The notes under the pieces were generated by a model. The model did not search any database and was not told the origin of the DNA. It saw only the letters and a list, made by a program, of their open reading frames with translations. The position numbers were made by a program, and so were the translations under genes. A stretch of 15,140 nucleotides of DNA from Dehalococcoidia bacterium (GTDB taxonomy: Bacteria > Chloroflexota > Dehalococcoidia > GIF9 > AB-539-J10), in NCBI GenBank assembly GCA_018399375.1, contig JAGYOV010000007.1:1-15140 (forward strand). The letters are read 5' to 3'. Shown here in pieces: positions 1 to 8,234 of this stretch; the first letter of the stretch is position 1, and every line of letters starts with the position of its first letter.

Positions 1-1196
1 AAAACATGACGGAAGCGGCCTCTCTTGCCACTAAGCATGGCAGCCAAAGACTTGAGTTCATGATTATTGCCCGTAGTAACCACGCGCCCTCTGCGTCCAT
101 TATCAATGAGAGAATCCACTGCCTCTTGTAACATGCGCTTCTCATTGCGCACAATAATTTGAGGAGCACCCAGCCTTACAAGACGACGTAAACGGTTATT
201 TCGGTTGATGACCCGTCGATAGAGATCATTGAGATCGCTAATAACAAAACGGCCTCCATCTAGCTGGACTACGGGGCGTAGTGAAGGAGGCAATACAGGG
301 AGTACCGTTAATACCATCCACTCAGGCCTATTCCCGCTGAGCTTGAGCGCTTCCACCAGCTGCAACCGCTTACTGGCCTTCTTATGCATTTGCCCCGAAG
401 CATTACGCACTTGTTCTCGAAGCTCCTGATGCAACACATCCACATCAACTCCCTTGAGAATCTCAAGAATGGCCTCAGCTCCCATGTCAGCTTCAAAGAT
501 CCCCCCATATAGCTCATTCATTTTCCTATACTCTTCTTCTGTAAACAACTTTAGCTTCCGAATTCTATCAAGCTCTCCCTTCTTTGCCCGTATCTCCTCT
601 TCAACTTCCTGTCTCTTCTCTACTAATCTGGCCCGCAGCCTGTTAATTTCACTGATGCTATCTTCTTTATCCGGGGCCAATCCCCCCTCCAACTTCTCGA
701 GCTCCTCTTCCATTTCTGAGATCTTATTGGTTCCTGACTGCTCGATCTCCTGCACCTTCCTCTGTCTGGCTTCTTCATCAACTGAAGTCACGATATATCG
801 CGCAAAATAGACAACGCTCTCCAGGTTCCGCGGGGATAGATCCAGCAGGAGCCCCAGCCGACTGGGAACCAGTTTGACAAACCATATGTGAGCAACAGGA
901 GCTGCCAGTTCTATATGCCCCATGCGCTCTCTACGCACGCTAGAATGAGCTACCTCCACTCCACATTTATCACAGACCACTCCCTTATATCTTATTTTCT
1001 TGTACTTCCCGCAATGGCACTCATAATCTTTGACAGGCCCAAAAATTCTCTCACAGAAAAGCCCATCTCTTTCCGGTTTCAACGTGCGGTAATTTATCGT
1101 TTCGGCCTTGGTCACCTCTCCATGTGACCAGCTTCTGATCTGTTCTGGGGAAGCGAGGCTTATCCTGATAGCTTTAACATCATTAAATTGTGACAT
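1..1196 (-). CDS. rpoC: RNA polymerase beta' subunit (N-terminal part, cut by window edge)
   Basis: Encodes the first 398 residues of the beta' subunit, which forms the clamp and much of the catalytic centre of RNA polymerase. The ATG is set by the upstream GGGAG and by the family-typical N-terminus. The N-terminal zinc site is complete (C60, C62, C75, C78), followed by the clamp. A charged, coiled-coil-like stretch lies at about 140–220. The segment around 320–340 ([15 protein letters not shown]) belongs to the clamp-helix/rudder region that contacts sigma. The window ends at G-K-R-G-R-F-R, just before the switch region and the N-A-D-F-D-G-D catalytic loop, so the active site is not visible. 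It lies 49 bp downstream of rpoB on the same strand and is almost certainly cotranscribed with it. No frameshift is seen. Identity is secure. Confidence 0.97.
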   Translation of the reverse strand, partial: MSQFNDVKAIRISLASPEQIRSWSHGEVTKAETINYRTLKPERDGLFCERIFGPVKDYECHCGKYKKIRYKGVVCDKCGVEVAHSSVRRERMGHIELAAPVAHIWFVKLVPSRLGLLLDLSPRNLESVVYFARYIVTSVDEEARQRKVQEIEQSGTNKISEMEEELEKLEGGLAPDKEDSISEINRLRARLVEKRQEVEEEIRAKKGELDRIRKLKLFTEEEYRKMNELYGGIFEADMGAEAILEILKGVDVDVLHQELREQVRNASGQMHKKASKRLQLVEALKLSGNRPEWMVLTVLPVLPPSLRPVVQLDGGRFVISDLNDLYRRVINRNNRLRRLVRLGAPQIIVRNEKRMLQEAVDSLIDNGRRGRVVTTGNNHELKSLAAMLSGKRGRFRHV

Positions 1197-1245
1197 CTCT
1201 CTCCCTGCGATTTTGAATTACTCTCACAAGAACCAACAAAACCCT

Positions 1246-4200
1246 TTAGACAAAATCTTCACTTAACAACTCGACAGCGATTCCCAAACTTCGCAACTCC
1301 ATAAATAAAACCTTTGCTGATTCTGGAACACCAAGTTGCTGGATATCTTCTCCTTTAACAATAGCTTCATATGCCTTGGCTCGTCCTGCAACATCATCTG
1401 ACTTTACGGTAAGCATTTCCTGCAGCATATGCGCAGCACCATAACCTTCCAGCGCCCATACTTCCATTTCTCCAAACCTCTGGCCACCAAATTGGGCTTT
1501 GCCACCCAAAGGTTGTTGCGTGATCAACGAGTATGGGCCCGTTGAACGAGCATGCACCTTATCTTCCACCAGATGTATCAACTTCATCATATAAGCAAAC
1601 CCTACAGTTACAGGTTGATCAAACGGCACACCAGTTCTGCCATCTCGAAGCTCTATTTTGGCAAAAACAGGAGGATAAATTCTCCGCTCTTTATAGACCT
1701 TCTGCACCAGCCGCCACAAATGTTCCTCATCAAGGCTGCGCGCCTCCAATCCCAGTTTCTCAAGCCACAAGATGAGCGATGTCTTTCTTGCTATCCCCTT
1801 GTTTTCCTCATCCATCACCTCCTGAGCAACAAAACCATGGGACTGTAACCATTCTGCTATTTTCCCCCTGTCAATCACCTTGCCATCTCCTCCCCCCGAA
1901 TTAAAGCTCACCGCACCCGCCTCCCATGCTATCCAGACCAGCCCTAAAGCATCCTCAATGTCTGTGGTATCAGCTCCATGGAATACCGGTGTCAGGGCAT
2001 TGAATCCAAATATGCCAGCAGCCCAGCCTAGATGAGTTTCCAGTACCTGCCCTATATTCATTCTGGAGGGGACTCCCAGGGGATTAAGAATGATATCCAC
2101 CGGTGTACCATCAGGTAAAAATGGCATATCCTCCTCAGGCAATATAAGAGAGACAACCCCCTTATTCCCATGCCGCCCTGACATTTTGTCTCCCACTGAA
2201 ATTTTGCGTTTCTGAGCCACCCATATCTGCACGAGAGTATTCACGCCGCCGGGTAACTCGTCATTTTTCTCCCGCGAGAACACTTTGACGTTAACTACTC
2301 TGCCCATTTCCCCTGGAGGCATGCGCAGAGAGCTATCCTTTACTTCACGTGCCTTCCCCCCAAAAATAGCCCTCAACAGTTTTTCCTCGGCAGTAGGTTC
2401 AGTTTCACCTCTGGGAGTAATTTTACCCACGAGAATATCGCCGGGCCTCACTTCAGCTCCAATTCTCACTATACCCTCTTCATCGAGATCACTAAAACTA
2501 TCCTCACTTATATTGGGGATGTCAGAGGTTATCTCTTCCTTACCAAGTTTAGTTTCACGCGCTTCCACTTCATACTTCTCAATGTGAATAGAAGTATAAG
2601 CATCCTCCTTTACCAATCTACTACTGAGAATGATAGCGTCTTCGTAGTTATACCCCTCCCAAGTCATGAAAGCACATATAACATTGCGCCCCAGTGAAAG
2701 TTTCCCGTCACGGATAGAAAAACTATCTACCAGGACCTGTCCCTTCTTAACCTGATCGCCCTTGCTCACAAGAGGGACCTGATTAATGCACGTCCCCTGA
2801 TTAGTTCTAACAAACTTCTTCAAATCATAAACGCGCTCTCCTCCCTCACTTTCCCGAATTACCACTTGAGAACTAGTCACTGAGGTCACTTCCCCTTCAT
2901 TAAGAGCAAATAATATCCTGCTACTATACTTGGCCACCTCTCTCTCCATTCCTGTAGCTACTAAAGGCGCCTGCGCGGATATCAGGGGTACCGCCTGTCG
3001 TTGCATATTGCAGCCCATCAACGCCCTATTTGCATCATCATGCCCCAAGAAAGGGATAAGGCAGGCAGCAGCACTAAAGATTTGCCTGGGAGATATATCT
3101 ATAAAATCCACTCTATCCACCTGCTCTTTGAAATATCTACTGCCCTTTTTAACCTCCACCACGCTTTCCATAACTTCCCCTTGTTCATTTAAACTTACTT
3201 TGGCAGTAGCGATAGCATATTGATCCTCTTCTTCTGCCGCCAGATAAACGATCTGATCAGAAACAAAAGGAGCAACCTTCACCTTCTCAATAGAAAGCTT
3301 CGTTATTCTCTCTGCAACATCTTCTGTAACCAAGGTGCCCGCATCAGCCACAACATGCCCTTTACCATCCAAAATAGCTTCTCTTAAAGTCCTGCCCTGT
3401 AACTTCACCTTATCATTGAGACATTCGTTAACAACTTTACGATAGGGAGTTTCTATGAATCCATATTCATTAATCTTGGCATAAACTGCCAGAGAGCCAA
3501 TCAATCCAATATTGGGGCCCTCCGGAGTTTCTATGGGACAAATCCTTCCATAGTGCGAATGATGCACATCACGAACCTCAAATCCTGCCCGCTTCCTGGA
3601 TAATCCTCCAGGCCCCATTGCTGAAAGGCGCCGCTTGTGAGTTAGCTCCGCCAGAGGATTTGTCTGATCCATAAATTGTGACAGCTGAGATCTGGCGAAA
3701 AACTCCCTTATAGTAGCAACCATGGGGCGAACGTTAATTAAAGAAGTTGGAGTCGCTTCAGGCCCGAGAACACTCATCCTCGCCTTAATAGCCTTCTCAA
3801 GCCGAGCCAGTCCAATGCGAAACTGCCTCTGCAATAGGAATCCAATGGTTCTCGCCCTGCGATTCGCTAGATGATCTATGTCATCGGTAATTTCCCCGCC
3901 GTTGTTTATAGATATCAGACGACGAACTATTTGCACCAGATCATCAGGTGTGAGGCAGGTGTTATCCAAAGGAACATCAAGCCCCAACTTCTTATTAATT
4001 TTGTAACGGCCAACTTTACCCAAGCTATAACGCTTGGGGTTAAAGAGGAAGTTGTTCAACAGAGTCTTAGCACTTTCAAGACTAGGGGGATCCCCAGAAG
4101 ATAACTTCCTGTAAACATCTGTTAGAGCATCCGCTTTATTTTTAATCAGAGGGTCTCTCTCTAGAGTAGAACGAATAAATGCATGCCCGGGAGAATTATC

Positions 4201-4842
4201 CACGTCCTGGAAGAGAGCAACCAGAATATCATCCGTTTCATATCCTATAGCTCGCAGTAAAGTAGTGGCGAGTATTTTCCTCTTGCCACTTACCTTTACT
4301 GAGAGCACATCTCTGCTAGACGTGTCAAAATCAAGCCAAGCTCCACGCTCCGCCACAAGTTTGGCCATGCCCAACTCCCGGTCACTTGACGGATCCCTTG
4401 CCATAGTGAAGTAGACCCCGGGAAATCGCGTCAACTGGCTAACCACCACGCGTTCTGCCCCAGAGATAATAAATGTACCACTCTCTGTCATCAGAGGAAA
4501 ATCACAGAAAAACAACTCTTGCTGTTTTATTTCTCCGGTGCTCTTAACTAACAGATGGACAGTTACATATAAAGGAGCTGCATACGTTGCTCCTCTCTCC
4601 AAACATTCAGCAACAGAACGTTGGGGCTCTCGAAACTCATAGTCAATGAATTGCAGGTCCAACCTGGCGCCAGTATAATCTTGAATGGGAGAAACTTCTG
4701 CAAATAGCTCTTTCAGTCCCTCCTCTTCAAACCATCTAAAGGAATCAAGCTGAACCCTAATGAGATCAGGCACTTCCACTTTCTCAGATAACTTGGCAAA
4801 CGATCTAACTAATTTATCCTCAGAGGTCAAAGAACTAAACAT
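1246..4842 (-). CDS. rpoB: RNA polymerase beta subunit
   Basis: Full-length beta subunit of 1198 residues, somewhat longer than the roughly 1180 of Bacillus. The ATG at 4842 has AAGGAGA at good spacing; a GTG 16 codons upstream lacks comparable support. The rifampicin-pocket region is at about 385–418 (Q-L-S-Q-F-M-D-Q and [12 protein letters not shown]). The usual resistance positions (the D, H and S equivalents of E. coli 516, 526 and 531) carry sensitive-type residues, while E. coli L533 is M here. W-E-G-Y-N-Y-E-D-A lies near 728–736 and [12 protein letters not shown] near 884–895; both are active-centre motifs. Between P-V-F-H-G-A (about 952) and R-D-G-R-T-G (about 1066) there is a long extra segment. 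The C-terminal clamp ([14 protein letters not shown]) is intact. First gene of an rpoB–rpoC unit; no ribosomal protein genes precede it. Confidence 0.98.
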   Translation of the reverse strand: MFSSLTSEDKLVRSFAKLSEKVEVPDLIRVQLDSFRWFEEEGLKELFAEVSPIQDYTGARLDLQFIDYEFREPQRSVAECLERGATYAAPLYVTVHLLVKSTGEIKQQELFFCDFPLMTESGTFIISGAERVVVSQLTRFPGVYFTMARDPSSDRELGMAKLVAERGAWLDFDTSSRDVLSVKVSGKRKILATTLLRAIGYETDDILVALFQDVDNSPGHAFIRSTLERDPLIKNKADALTDVYRKLSSGDPPSLESAKTLLNNFLFNPKRYSLGKVGRYKINKKLGLDVPLDNTCLTPDDLVQIVRRLISINNGGEITDDIDHLANRRARTIGFLLQRQFRIGLARLEKAIKARMSVLGPEATPTSLINVRPMVATIREFFARSQLSQFMDQTNPLAELTHKRRLSAMGPGGLSRKRAGFEVRDVHHSHYGRICPIETPEGPNIGLIGSLAVYAKINEYGFIETPYRKVVNECLNDKVKLQGRTLREAILDGKGHVVADAGTLVTEDVAERITKLSIEKVKVAPFVSDQIVYLAAEEEDQYAIATAKVSLNEQGEVMESVVEVKKGSRYFKEQVDRVDFIDISPRQIFSAAACLIPFLGHDDANRALMGCNMQRQAVPLISAQAPLVATGMEREVAKYSSRILFALNEGEVTSVTSSQVVIRESEGGERVYDLKKFVRTNQGTCINQVPLVSKGDQVKKGQVLVDSFSIRDGKLSLGRNVICAFMTWEGYNYEDAIILSSRLVKEDAYTSIHIEKYEVEARETKLGKEEITSDIPNISEDSFSDLDEEGIVRIGAEVRPGDILVGKITPRGETEPTAEEKLLRAIFGGKAREVKDSSLRMPPGEMGRVVNVKVFSREKNDELPGGVNTLVQIWVAQKRKISVGDKMSGRHGNKGVVSLILPEEDMPFLPDGTPVDIILNPLGVPSRMNIGQVLETHLGWAAGIFGFNALTPVFHGADTTDIEDALGLVWIAWEAGAVSFNSGGGDGKVIDRGKIAEWLQSHGFVAQEVMDEENKGIARKTSLILWLEKLGLEARSLDEEHLWRLVQKVYKERRIYPPVFAKIELRDGRTGVPFDQPVTVGFAYMMKLIHLVEDKVHARSTGPYSLITQQPLGGKAQFGGQRFGEMEVWALEGYGAAHMLQEMLTVKSDDVAGRAKAYEAIVKGEDIQQLGVPESAKVLFMELRSLGIAVELLSEDFV

Positions 4843-4955
4843 ACCGCTTTCTCCTTGAAAACAAAAATCAAAATGCCCTTCACGACACACGCTAAGCTAG
4901 AGGTTTTTAGGGGCCTTACAGATAGGAGGCAACATAGGACACATTGCAAGCGGTA

Positions 4956-4984
4956 ATGGTAACATGACAATTACACTTTGTCAA
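4956..4984 (-). promoter_or_regulatory. Probable rpoB promoter (sigma-70 type)
   Basis: Minus strand: perfect −35 TTGACA (4984–4979), 17-bp spacer, −10 TACCAT (4961–4956; 4 of 6, with the key A2 and T6). The predicted start is near 4949, giving a leader of about 107 nt before the rpoB ATG. Spacing and −35 are ideal; the −10 is mediocre. Confidence 0.55.
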
Positions 4985-4993
4985 CATGATGTA

Positions 4994-5083
4994 CTAGCTA
5001 GCAACGCATACAAGGCAAATTGTAGATTTTAACGAGTTCTTTTGCAAATATATCCTCCAAAGCGAAGTAAGTCCCTTATCCAT
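4994..5083 (-). CDS. Doubtful 29-residue leader ORF upstream of rpoB
   Basis: An ATG at 5083 opens a 29-codon frame ending in TAG at 4994–4996. Within the same frame a strong Shine-Dalgarno GGAGG (5058–5054) sits 6 nt before a TTG at 5047, which would give a 17-residue peptide (M-Q-K-N-S-L-K-S-T-I-C-L-V-C-V-A-S if initiated with Met). The stop lies about 10 bp upstream of the rpoB −35, so it could only be made from a transcript starting farther upstream, for example near 5177. The product is not recognised. It is listed because a good ribosome site with no gene behind it is unusual; chance is quite possible. Confidence 0.2.
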   Translation of the reverse strand: MDKGLTSLWRIYLQKNSLKSTICLVCVAS

Positions 5084-5183
5084 CTGTTAAATACCAACAA
5101 CCCCACAAAGAAATACACGGTAATTTGGAGAGTAGCCCCTTTACGACAAGCATTCCAAGCATAGTTGTGTATCTTAAAAGCAC

Positions 5184-5193
5184 ATTATACACA
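5184..5193 (-). promoter_or_regulatory. Possible second promoter upstream of rpoB (−10 only)
   Basis: The minus strand has a consensus TATAAT (5189–5184) preceded by T-G-T-G, so the TG is one base out of register for a true extended −10. The best −35-like hexamer (TTCAAA, 5215–5210) is 20 bp away, which is too far. If used, it would make an rpoB leader of about 335 nt carrying the mini-ORF. Confidence 0.25.
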
Positions 5194-5304
5194 TCTCAGA
5201 ATATTTCATTTTGAATCCGCTCTAGCAAATAATGCCACTCTGAAGTTAGAAGAAAATCCTTCCGCTGTTCTCTTTACACTGGCCCATCTTTCTCTTCTGA
5301 ACCT

Positions 5305-5358
5305 GCCAGCGGACTTTTGCCGCCTGGCCGGTAATTTCCCTGGCATTTTGCTAGCCAG
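5305..5358 (-). other. Tandem hairpins with interchangeable arms
   Basis: Two inverted repeats lie 11 bp apart. 5340–5358 has a 5-bp CTGGC/GCCAG stem and a 9-nt loop. 5305–5328 has an 8-bp stem with one bulge and a 7-nt loop. On the minus strand the arms read CTGGC, GCCAG, GCCAG, CTGGC in order, so the first can pair with the second or third, and the fourth likewise. Each loop contains AAAA. There is no U-tract after either, so they are not plain intrinsic terminators. Function is unknown. Confidence 0.4.
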
Positions 5359-5632
5359 AATAAAACCAGCATCGCTAAAACCCTGCAAGGAGAAAACGAT
5401 TCTTTATGGTATCTCCCTTGCATAGACACCGTAACGTCTTCTCCTCGGAGTTGGAATATTCCCCCTTTGGTGCCTTGCTCTATCCCCAAATAACGCTTAC
5501 CCAGGCTCCACTTGTAGCCCAGGCGATTCGAGCAGATCAACTACAACGGATCTCATCCCCAATACCCCCCCTAGCTATACAATAAGCATTAGCCTACTTA
5601 ATTAGCTCTTGGGCTATAGCCGCTGGACACCT

Positions 5633-6079
5633 TTAGCTTAACTTGCTTTCCACCATAATAGTCACGGGACCATCGTTATCGATTCTTACCTTCATGTACT
5701 CTTGGAAAATCCCCGTTTCTACTTTGAGCCCCATAAAACGGAGCTGGTCAACAAATAACCCATAAAGTTGTTTTGCCTCACATGGAGAAGCCGCCTTGCT
5801 AAAGCTGGGACGTCTACCTTTTCTCACATCAGCCAATAGCGTAAACTGACTTACCACAAGCATCTCCGCTCTCGCATCTAGCGCTGAAAGAGCAAATTCT
5901 CTACCTTCATCAGCAAAAATACGCATATTAGCTATCTTACGCGCCAGATAATGTGTATCTTCTCTCGTATCCCCTTGAGCAACTCCAAGCAAAATTACCA
6001 TGCCCCTGTTGATTTCCCCTATCACTTCATGATTTACACTCACACAAGCCATAGCAACTCGCTGAATTAAGGCTCTCAC
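5633..6079 (-). CDS. dtd: D-aminoacyl-tRNA deacylase
   Basis: Hydrolyses D-amino acids wrongly attached to tRNA (and in this family also glycine from tRNA-Ala), acting as a cytosolic dimer. With the GTG at 6079 the protein is 148 residues and starts V/M-R-A-L-I-Q-R-V as expected. Both signature motifs then fall at the family's usual positions: S-Q-F-T-L at 77–81 and the Gly-cisPro motif G-P-V-T at 137–140. A GTG ten codons upstream (6109) is open but would add a non-family extension. The chosen GTG has no Shine-Dalgarno; it lies 4 nt after the stop of a small ORF, so translational coupling is possible. It is divergent from ilvE and followed by the long gap before rpoB. Function is secure, the start less so. 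Confidence 0.95.
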   Translation of the reverse strand: MRALIQRVAMACVSVNHEVIGEINRGMVILLGVAQGDTREDTHYLARKIANMRIFADEGREFALSALDARAEMLVVSQFTLLADVRKGRRPSFSKAASPCEAKQLYGLFVDQLRFMGLKVETGIFQEYMKVRIDNDGPVTIMVESKLS

Positions 6080-6083
6080 AAAG

Positions 6084-6266
6084 TTAAATTGTATAACAAA
6101 TAACTCCACCTTTCCCAGAATTACTCCTTTTGCTCTTCAGCCAACTCATAGCATCCATTTCTTCCTCCAAATAACTGTCTGGCAGCAAGATACGTTCCCC
6201 ATTTGTATTCACCATCGAGCAATAGTATAATTCACCCTCACAAATAAGATAAAGGAGCTTTGCCAT
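6084..6266 (-). CDS. Doubtful 60-residue ORF upstream of dtd
   Basis: Open from an ATG at 6266, which overlaps the ilvE ATG on the other strand, to a TAA 4 nt before the dtd GTG. The product is not recognised. It has a mixed, protein-like composition with a hydrophobic start (M-A-K-L-L-Y-L-I-C), an acidic middle (L-E-E-E-M-D) and a basic stretch (W-L-K-S-K-R). AAGGTGG lies before the ATG but only one base away, which is poor spacing. In favour: it would explain how dtd, lacking its own ribosome site, is translated. Against: the ilvE promoter lies inside it on the opposite strand, and no promoter ahead of its ATG is evident. Confidence 0.3.
   Translation of the reverse strand: MAKLLYLICEGELYYCSMVNTNGERILLPDSYLEEEMDAMSWLKSKRSNSGKGGVICYTI
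6203..6231 (+). promoter_or_regulatory. Probable ilvE promoter
   Basis: Plus strand: −35 TTGTAT (6203–6208), 17-bp spacer, consensus −10 TATAAT (6226–6231). Predicted start near 6238, leaving about 27 nt before the ATG with AAAGGAG correctly placed. No T-box or attenuator fits in so short a leader. Confidence 0.6.
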
Positions 6267-7176
6267 GCCACCTTATGCCTTTTTCCAGAAGCAGTTCATG
6301 CCTTTGCATGAAGCCAAAATTGGGATATTAACCCATGCTCTTCACTACGGAACAGCCTGTTTCGAAGGCATCCGAGGCAACTGGGATAATGAAAAGGAAA
6401 GATTTTGTCTCTTCAGACTTTCAGATCATTACAGAAGGCTACTCGATGGCTGCCGGCTTCTCAAAATCAACCTCCCCTACTCAGCAGAAGAAATGTGCCA
6501 GTTAACTCTAGAACTTCTGGCCAAAAGTAACTATAGAGAAGATGTCTATATCCGCCCCTTGGCCTACAAAAGCTCTGAAACCATAGGCGTTCGTCTGCAC
6601 GATCTCGAAGATGCCCTTCTCATTGTCGTCACTACTCTCCCCCCATATCTGGGCAATTCAACTATTCGATGCTGTACTTCATCATGGCGTCGCATTGACG
6701 ATACCATGATTCCCGCAAGGGGAAAAATCAGCGGGGCCTATGTCAACAGCGCACTGGCCAAAACTGAAGCACACGAAAATGGTTGCGACGAGGCCATCCT
6801 GCTGAGTCAAGATGGGCACGTGGCCGAAGGCAGTGCCGAAAACATCTTTATAGTTAGCAAAGAAAAACTCATCACTCCCGCTTCTCCCGATAATGTCCTC
6901 ATGGGTATAACCAGAGATTCAGTGATGACGGTAGCAAGAAATGAGATGGGCTTGGCTTCCATAGAAAGACGATTGGATCGCAGCGAACTTTATCTAGCTG
7001 AAGAATGCTTTCTAACCGGAACAGGTGCTCGCATAGCGCCCATCGTGGAAATCGACCATCGCTCCATAGGTACGGGCGGAATTGGGCCCATTACCTCTAC
7101 ATTACAAAGGAGTCTGCTTGAAATCGAGCTAGGTAGAAACCCTCACTATTCTAGTTGGTACACTTTCCTGCCATAG
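6265..7176 (+). CDS. ilvE: Branched-chain amino acid aminotransferase (class IV)
   Basis: PLP-dependent enzyme for the last step of valine, leucine and isoleucine synthesis, exchanging the amino group with glutamate/2-oxoglutarate. It has 303 residues, normal for the family. The start is fixed by AAAGGAG 7 nt upstream. H-A-L-H-Y-G-T…F-E-G-I-R (about 24–37) is the typical N-terminal domain. K154 in R-G-K-I-S-G-A-Y is the predicted Schiff-base lysine, E188 in V-A-E-G-S-A-E-N the residue facing the pyridine nitrogen, and G-I-T-R-D the phosphate-binding region. It is the only gene on this strand between dtd and the convergent aldolase gene. D-amino acid aminotransferases share the fold, but length and H-Y-G-T…F-E-G-I-R favour IlvE. 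Having dtd next to it may be coincidental. Confidence 0.93.
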   Translation: MPPYAFFQKQFMPLHEAKIGILTHALHYGTACFEGIRGNWDNEKERFCLFRLSDHYRRLLDGCRLLKINLPYSAEEMCQLTLELLAKSNYREDVYIRPLAYKSSETIGVRLHDLEDALLIVVTTLPPYLGNSTIRCCTSSWRRIDDTMIPARGKISGAYVNSALAKTEAHENGCDEAILLSQDGHVAEGSAENIFIVSKEKLITPASPDNVLMGITRDSVMTVARNEMGLASIERRLDRSELYLAEECFLTGTGARIAPIVEIDHRSIGTGGIGPITSTLQRSLLEIELGRNPHYSSWYTFLP

Positions 7177-7207
7177 ACCTGTTATGCTCTACCCATCCAG
7201 TAAGTAG

Positions 7208-7783
7208 CTACTTCTCTTCTCCCATTACCCGGAGCAAATAGTAAAGATAGCAGCTATGTTCCAGACAAGAAGTATAGGAATATGCCTCTTCTAACAGTTG
7301 CCCTGCGGCAAAGCTACCATGACCGCGCACAAACACCAGCTTGTAACGCCTCAGGGCATCTGCTATCTCCTCGGCAAAATCTCCCGGTTTTATCTCTTCA
7401 TCCCCTCCCAGAACCGGCACCTCGTGCAAGACCGTTTTCCCTTCAACATCACGGGGTATCAGCATACTTCTCGTGAAAGATAGAGCAATAGCGCAAGAAG
7501 GATGTGCATGTACCACCGCCTGCGCAGAGGTCGCTCGATAGATAGCACGATGTACCGCCAGCTCCGTTGAAGCTAGCGGAGTAGACTGGTCATTTCTATC
7601 AATGTGAGTTTCCACCAGATCAGCAGCGTTAAGAGATCCCAGCATACTCCCCCTCCGAGTAATGATTAGTTGCTCCCCAGACCTAACGCTTAGGTTCCCT
7701 CCACCTGAGCTGATCAATCTCTGAGTAAATAGGGCGCTCCCTATCGCCTGGAACTGCGATAACATCTCCATGTTAATTCTCAT
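7208..7783 (-). CDS. Class II aldolase/adducin-family protein (fuculose-phosphate aldolase-like)
   Basis: A 191-residue zinc-dependent aldolase of the L-fuculose-1-phosphate/L-ribulose-5-phosphate epimerase superfamily. Predicted zinc ligands H92 and H94 (V-V-H-A-H-P) and H155 (R-G-H-G) coincide with E. coli FucA numbering, and E74 in A-S-T-E-L matches its catalytic glutamate. The glycine-rich S-G-G-G-N-L-S-V-R (26–34) is the phosphate-binding region. The real substrate cannot be read from sequence; related folds include methylthioribulose-phosphate dehydratase, and no sugar-pathway genes flank it. The ATG at 7783 has no good ribosome site at normal spacing (AAGGAG is about 21 nt upstream); M5 is an alternative. 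It follows rpsT after 169 bp that include a hairpin, so it may have its own promoter. It converges on ilvE, with 31 bp between stops. Confidence 0.85.
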   Translation of the reverse strand: MRINMEMLSQFQAIGSALFTQRLISSGGGNLSVRSGEQLIITRRGSMLGSLNAADLVETHIDRNDQSTPLASTELAVHRAIYRATSAQAVVHAHPSCAIALSFTRSMLIPRDVEGKTVLHEVPVLGGDEEIKPGDFAEEIADALRRYKLVFVRGHGSFAAGQLLEEAYSYTSCLEHSCYLYYLLRVMGEEK

Positions 7784-7918
7784 CGGATACTTTATTAACG
7801 TACGCTCCTTAGCTTCTTTAAGTCAAGTTAATTAACGAGGCGACTTCCCTTCTCAATGGTACAACAAACAATACTTCTATTCCTAATAATTTTGTTAAAC
7901 AAACCACTTCAACAACTG

Positions 7919-7945
7919 AAGGGGAAACGTAGCAACTATCCCCTT
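7919..7945 (-). terminator. Hairpin downstream of rpsT, possible weak terminator
   Basis: A 7-bp stem (AAGGGGA/TCCCCTT) with a 13-nt loop begins about 8 bp after the rpsT stop. A second small stem (CTTCA/TGAAG) adjoins it. No run of T follows on the minus strand, so termination would be weak or factor-dependent. It may instead protect the 3' end of the rel–rpsT message. Confidence 0.35.
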
Positions 7946-7952
7946 TCGTTAT

Positions 7953-8234
7953 TTAAGCTTCTTCTACTTCGTTGATCTCAAGTGCATTGACCTTCTTCTG
8001 TATTCGAGACTTAATTCTAGCGATCTTATTGCGATGAAAAACACCCTTGCTACCAGCTCTATCCACAGCGCTTACCACCTTCTTGCTTTCTTCTAGAGCT
8101 GCGCTATCTCCCGCAGCAACTCTATCTTCTACCACAGTTATAGCCCTCTTCACCTTTCTCTTAATAGAGCGATTATACAGCCTCTTCCTCTCCGCTACAC
8201 GAGCAGCCTTGTTAGTTGTTTTCCCTATTGTCAT
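7953..8234 (-). CDS. rpsT: 30S ribosomal protein S20
   Basis: A 93-residue primary-binding 16S rRNA protein of the small subunit body. It is strongly basic, with three predicted long helices. N-S-like helix 1 (K-R-L-Y-N-R-S-I-K-R-K-V-K-R) and the C-terminal K-G-V-F-H-R-N-K-I-A-R-I-K-S-R are typical. It is slightly longer than E. coli S20 (87), ending in an acidic tail (E-I-N-E-V-E-E-A). The ATG has AAGGAGA 6–7 nt upstream, and that site lies within the last codons of rel. The first 23 nt of rpsT overlap the end of rel in another frame, so the two are on one transcript and probably translationally coupled. In many bacteria rpsT is a separate gene with its own promoters. Confidence 0.96.
   Translation of the reverse strand: MTIGKTTNKAARVAERKRLYNRSIKRKVKRAITVVEDRVAAGDSAALEESKKVVSAVDRAGSKGVFHRNKIARIKSRIQKKVNALEINEVEEA

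Larger units (their letters stand above)
4843..5632. other. Geneless region between dtd and rpoB
   Basis: About 790 bp without a convincing protein gene. Open frames on both strands are short, overlap one another and resemble no family I know. I see no tRNA, tmRNA, SRP RNA or RNase P RNA signature. On the minus strand, which leads into rpoB, it contains a TTGACA promoter near the rpoB end, an isolated TATAAT near 5184, an orphan GGAGG with a mini-ORF, and two neighbouring hairpins at 5305–5358. These parts suggest a long or dual rpoB leader, or an unrecognised small RNA, but could also be remnants of a decayed gene. Confidence 0.6.

Noticed and set aside
1533..1848. Plus-strand open frames within rpoB and other genes
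   Set aside because: They are antisense to a strongly conserved protein, have no ribosome sites and resemble no family.
4843..4890. Upstream GTG start for rpoB
   Set aside because: It adds 16 non-family residues and lacks a ribosome site as good as the AAGGAGA before the ATG at 4842.
5052..5180. A hydrophobic frame on the minus strand (V-Y-F-F-V-G-L-L-V-F followed by basic residues), briefly considered as SecE
   Set aside because: It has no ATG start, lacks the SecE W-P motif, and a stop lies just upstream. Similarity is only hydrophobicity.
5165..5540. Three overlapping open frames of 60–88 codons in the geneless region
   Set aside because: They lie on both strands over the same bases, have odd composition and resemble nothing known. 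They may be chance or gene remains, so none is listed as a gene.
7202..7213. Perfect 12-bp palindrome AAGTAGCTACTT at the aldolase stop codon
   Set aside because: It has no loop and no flanking T-run, so it is not a terminator; chance is enough.
7828..7837. Palindrome GTTAATTAAC and a nearby TTGACT (7826–7821) upstream of the aldolase gene
   Set aside because: No acceptable −10 lies at normal spacing, and an AT-rich 10-bp palindrome is expected by chance.
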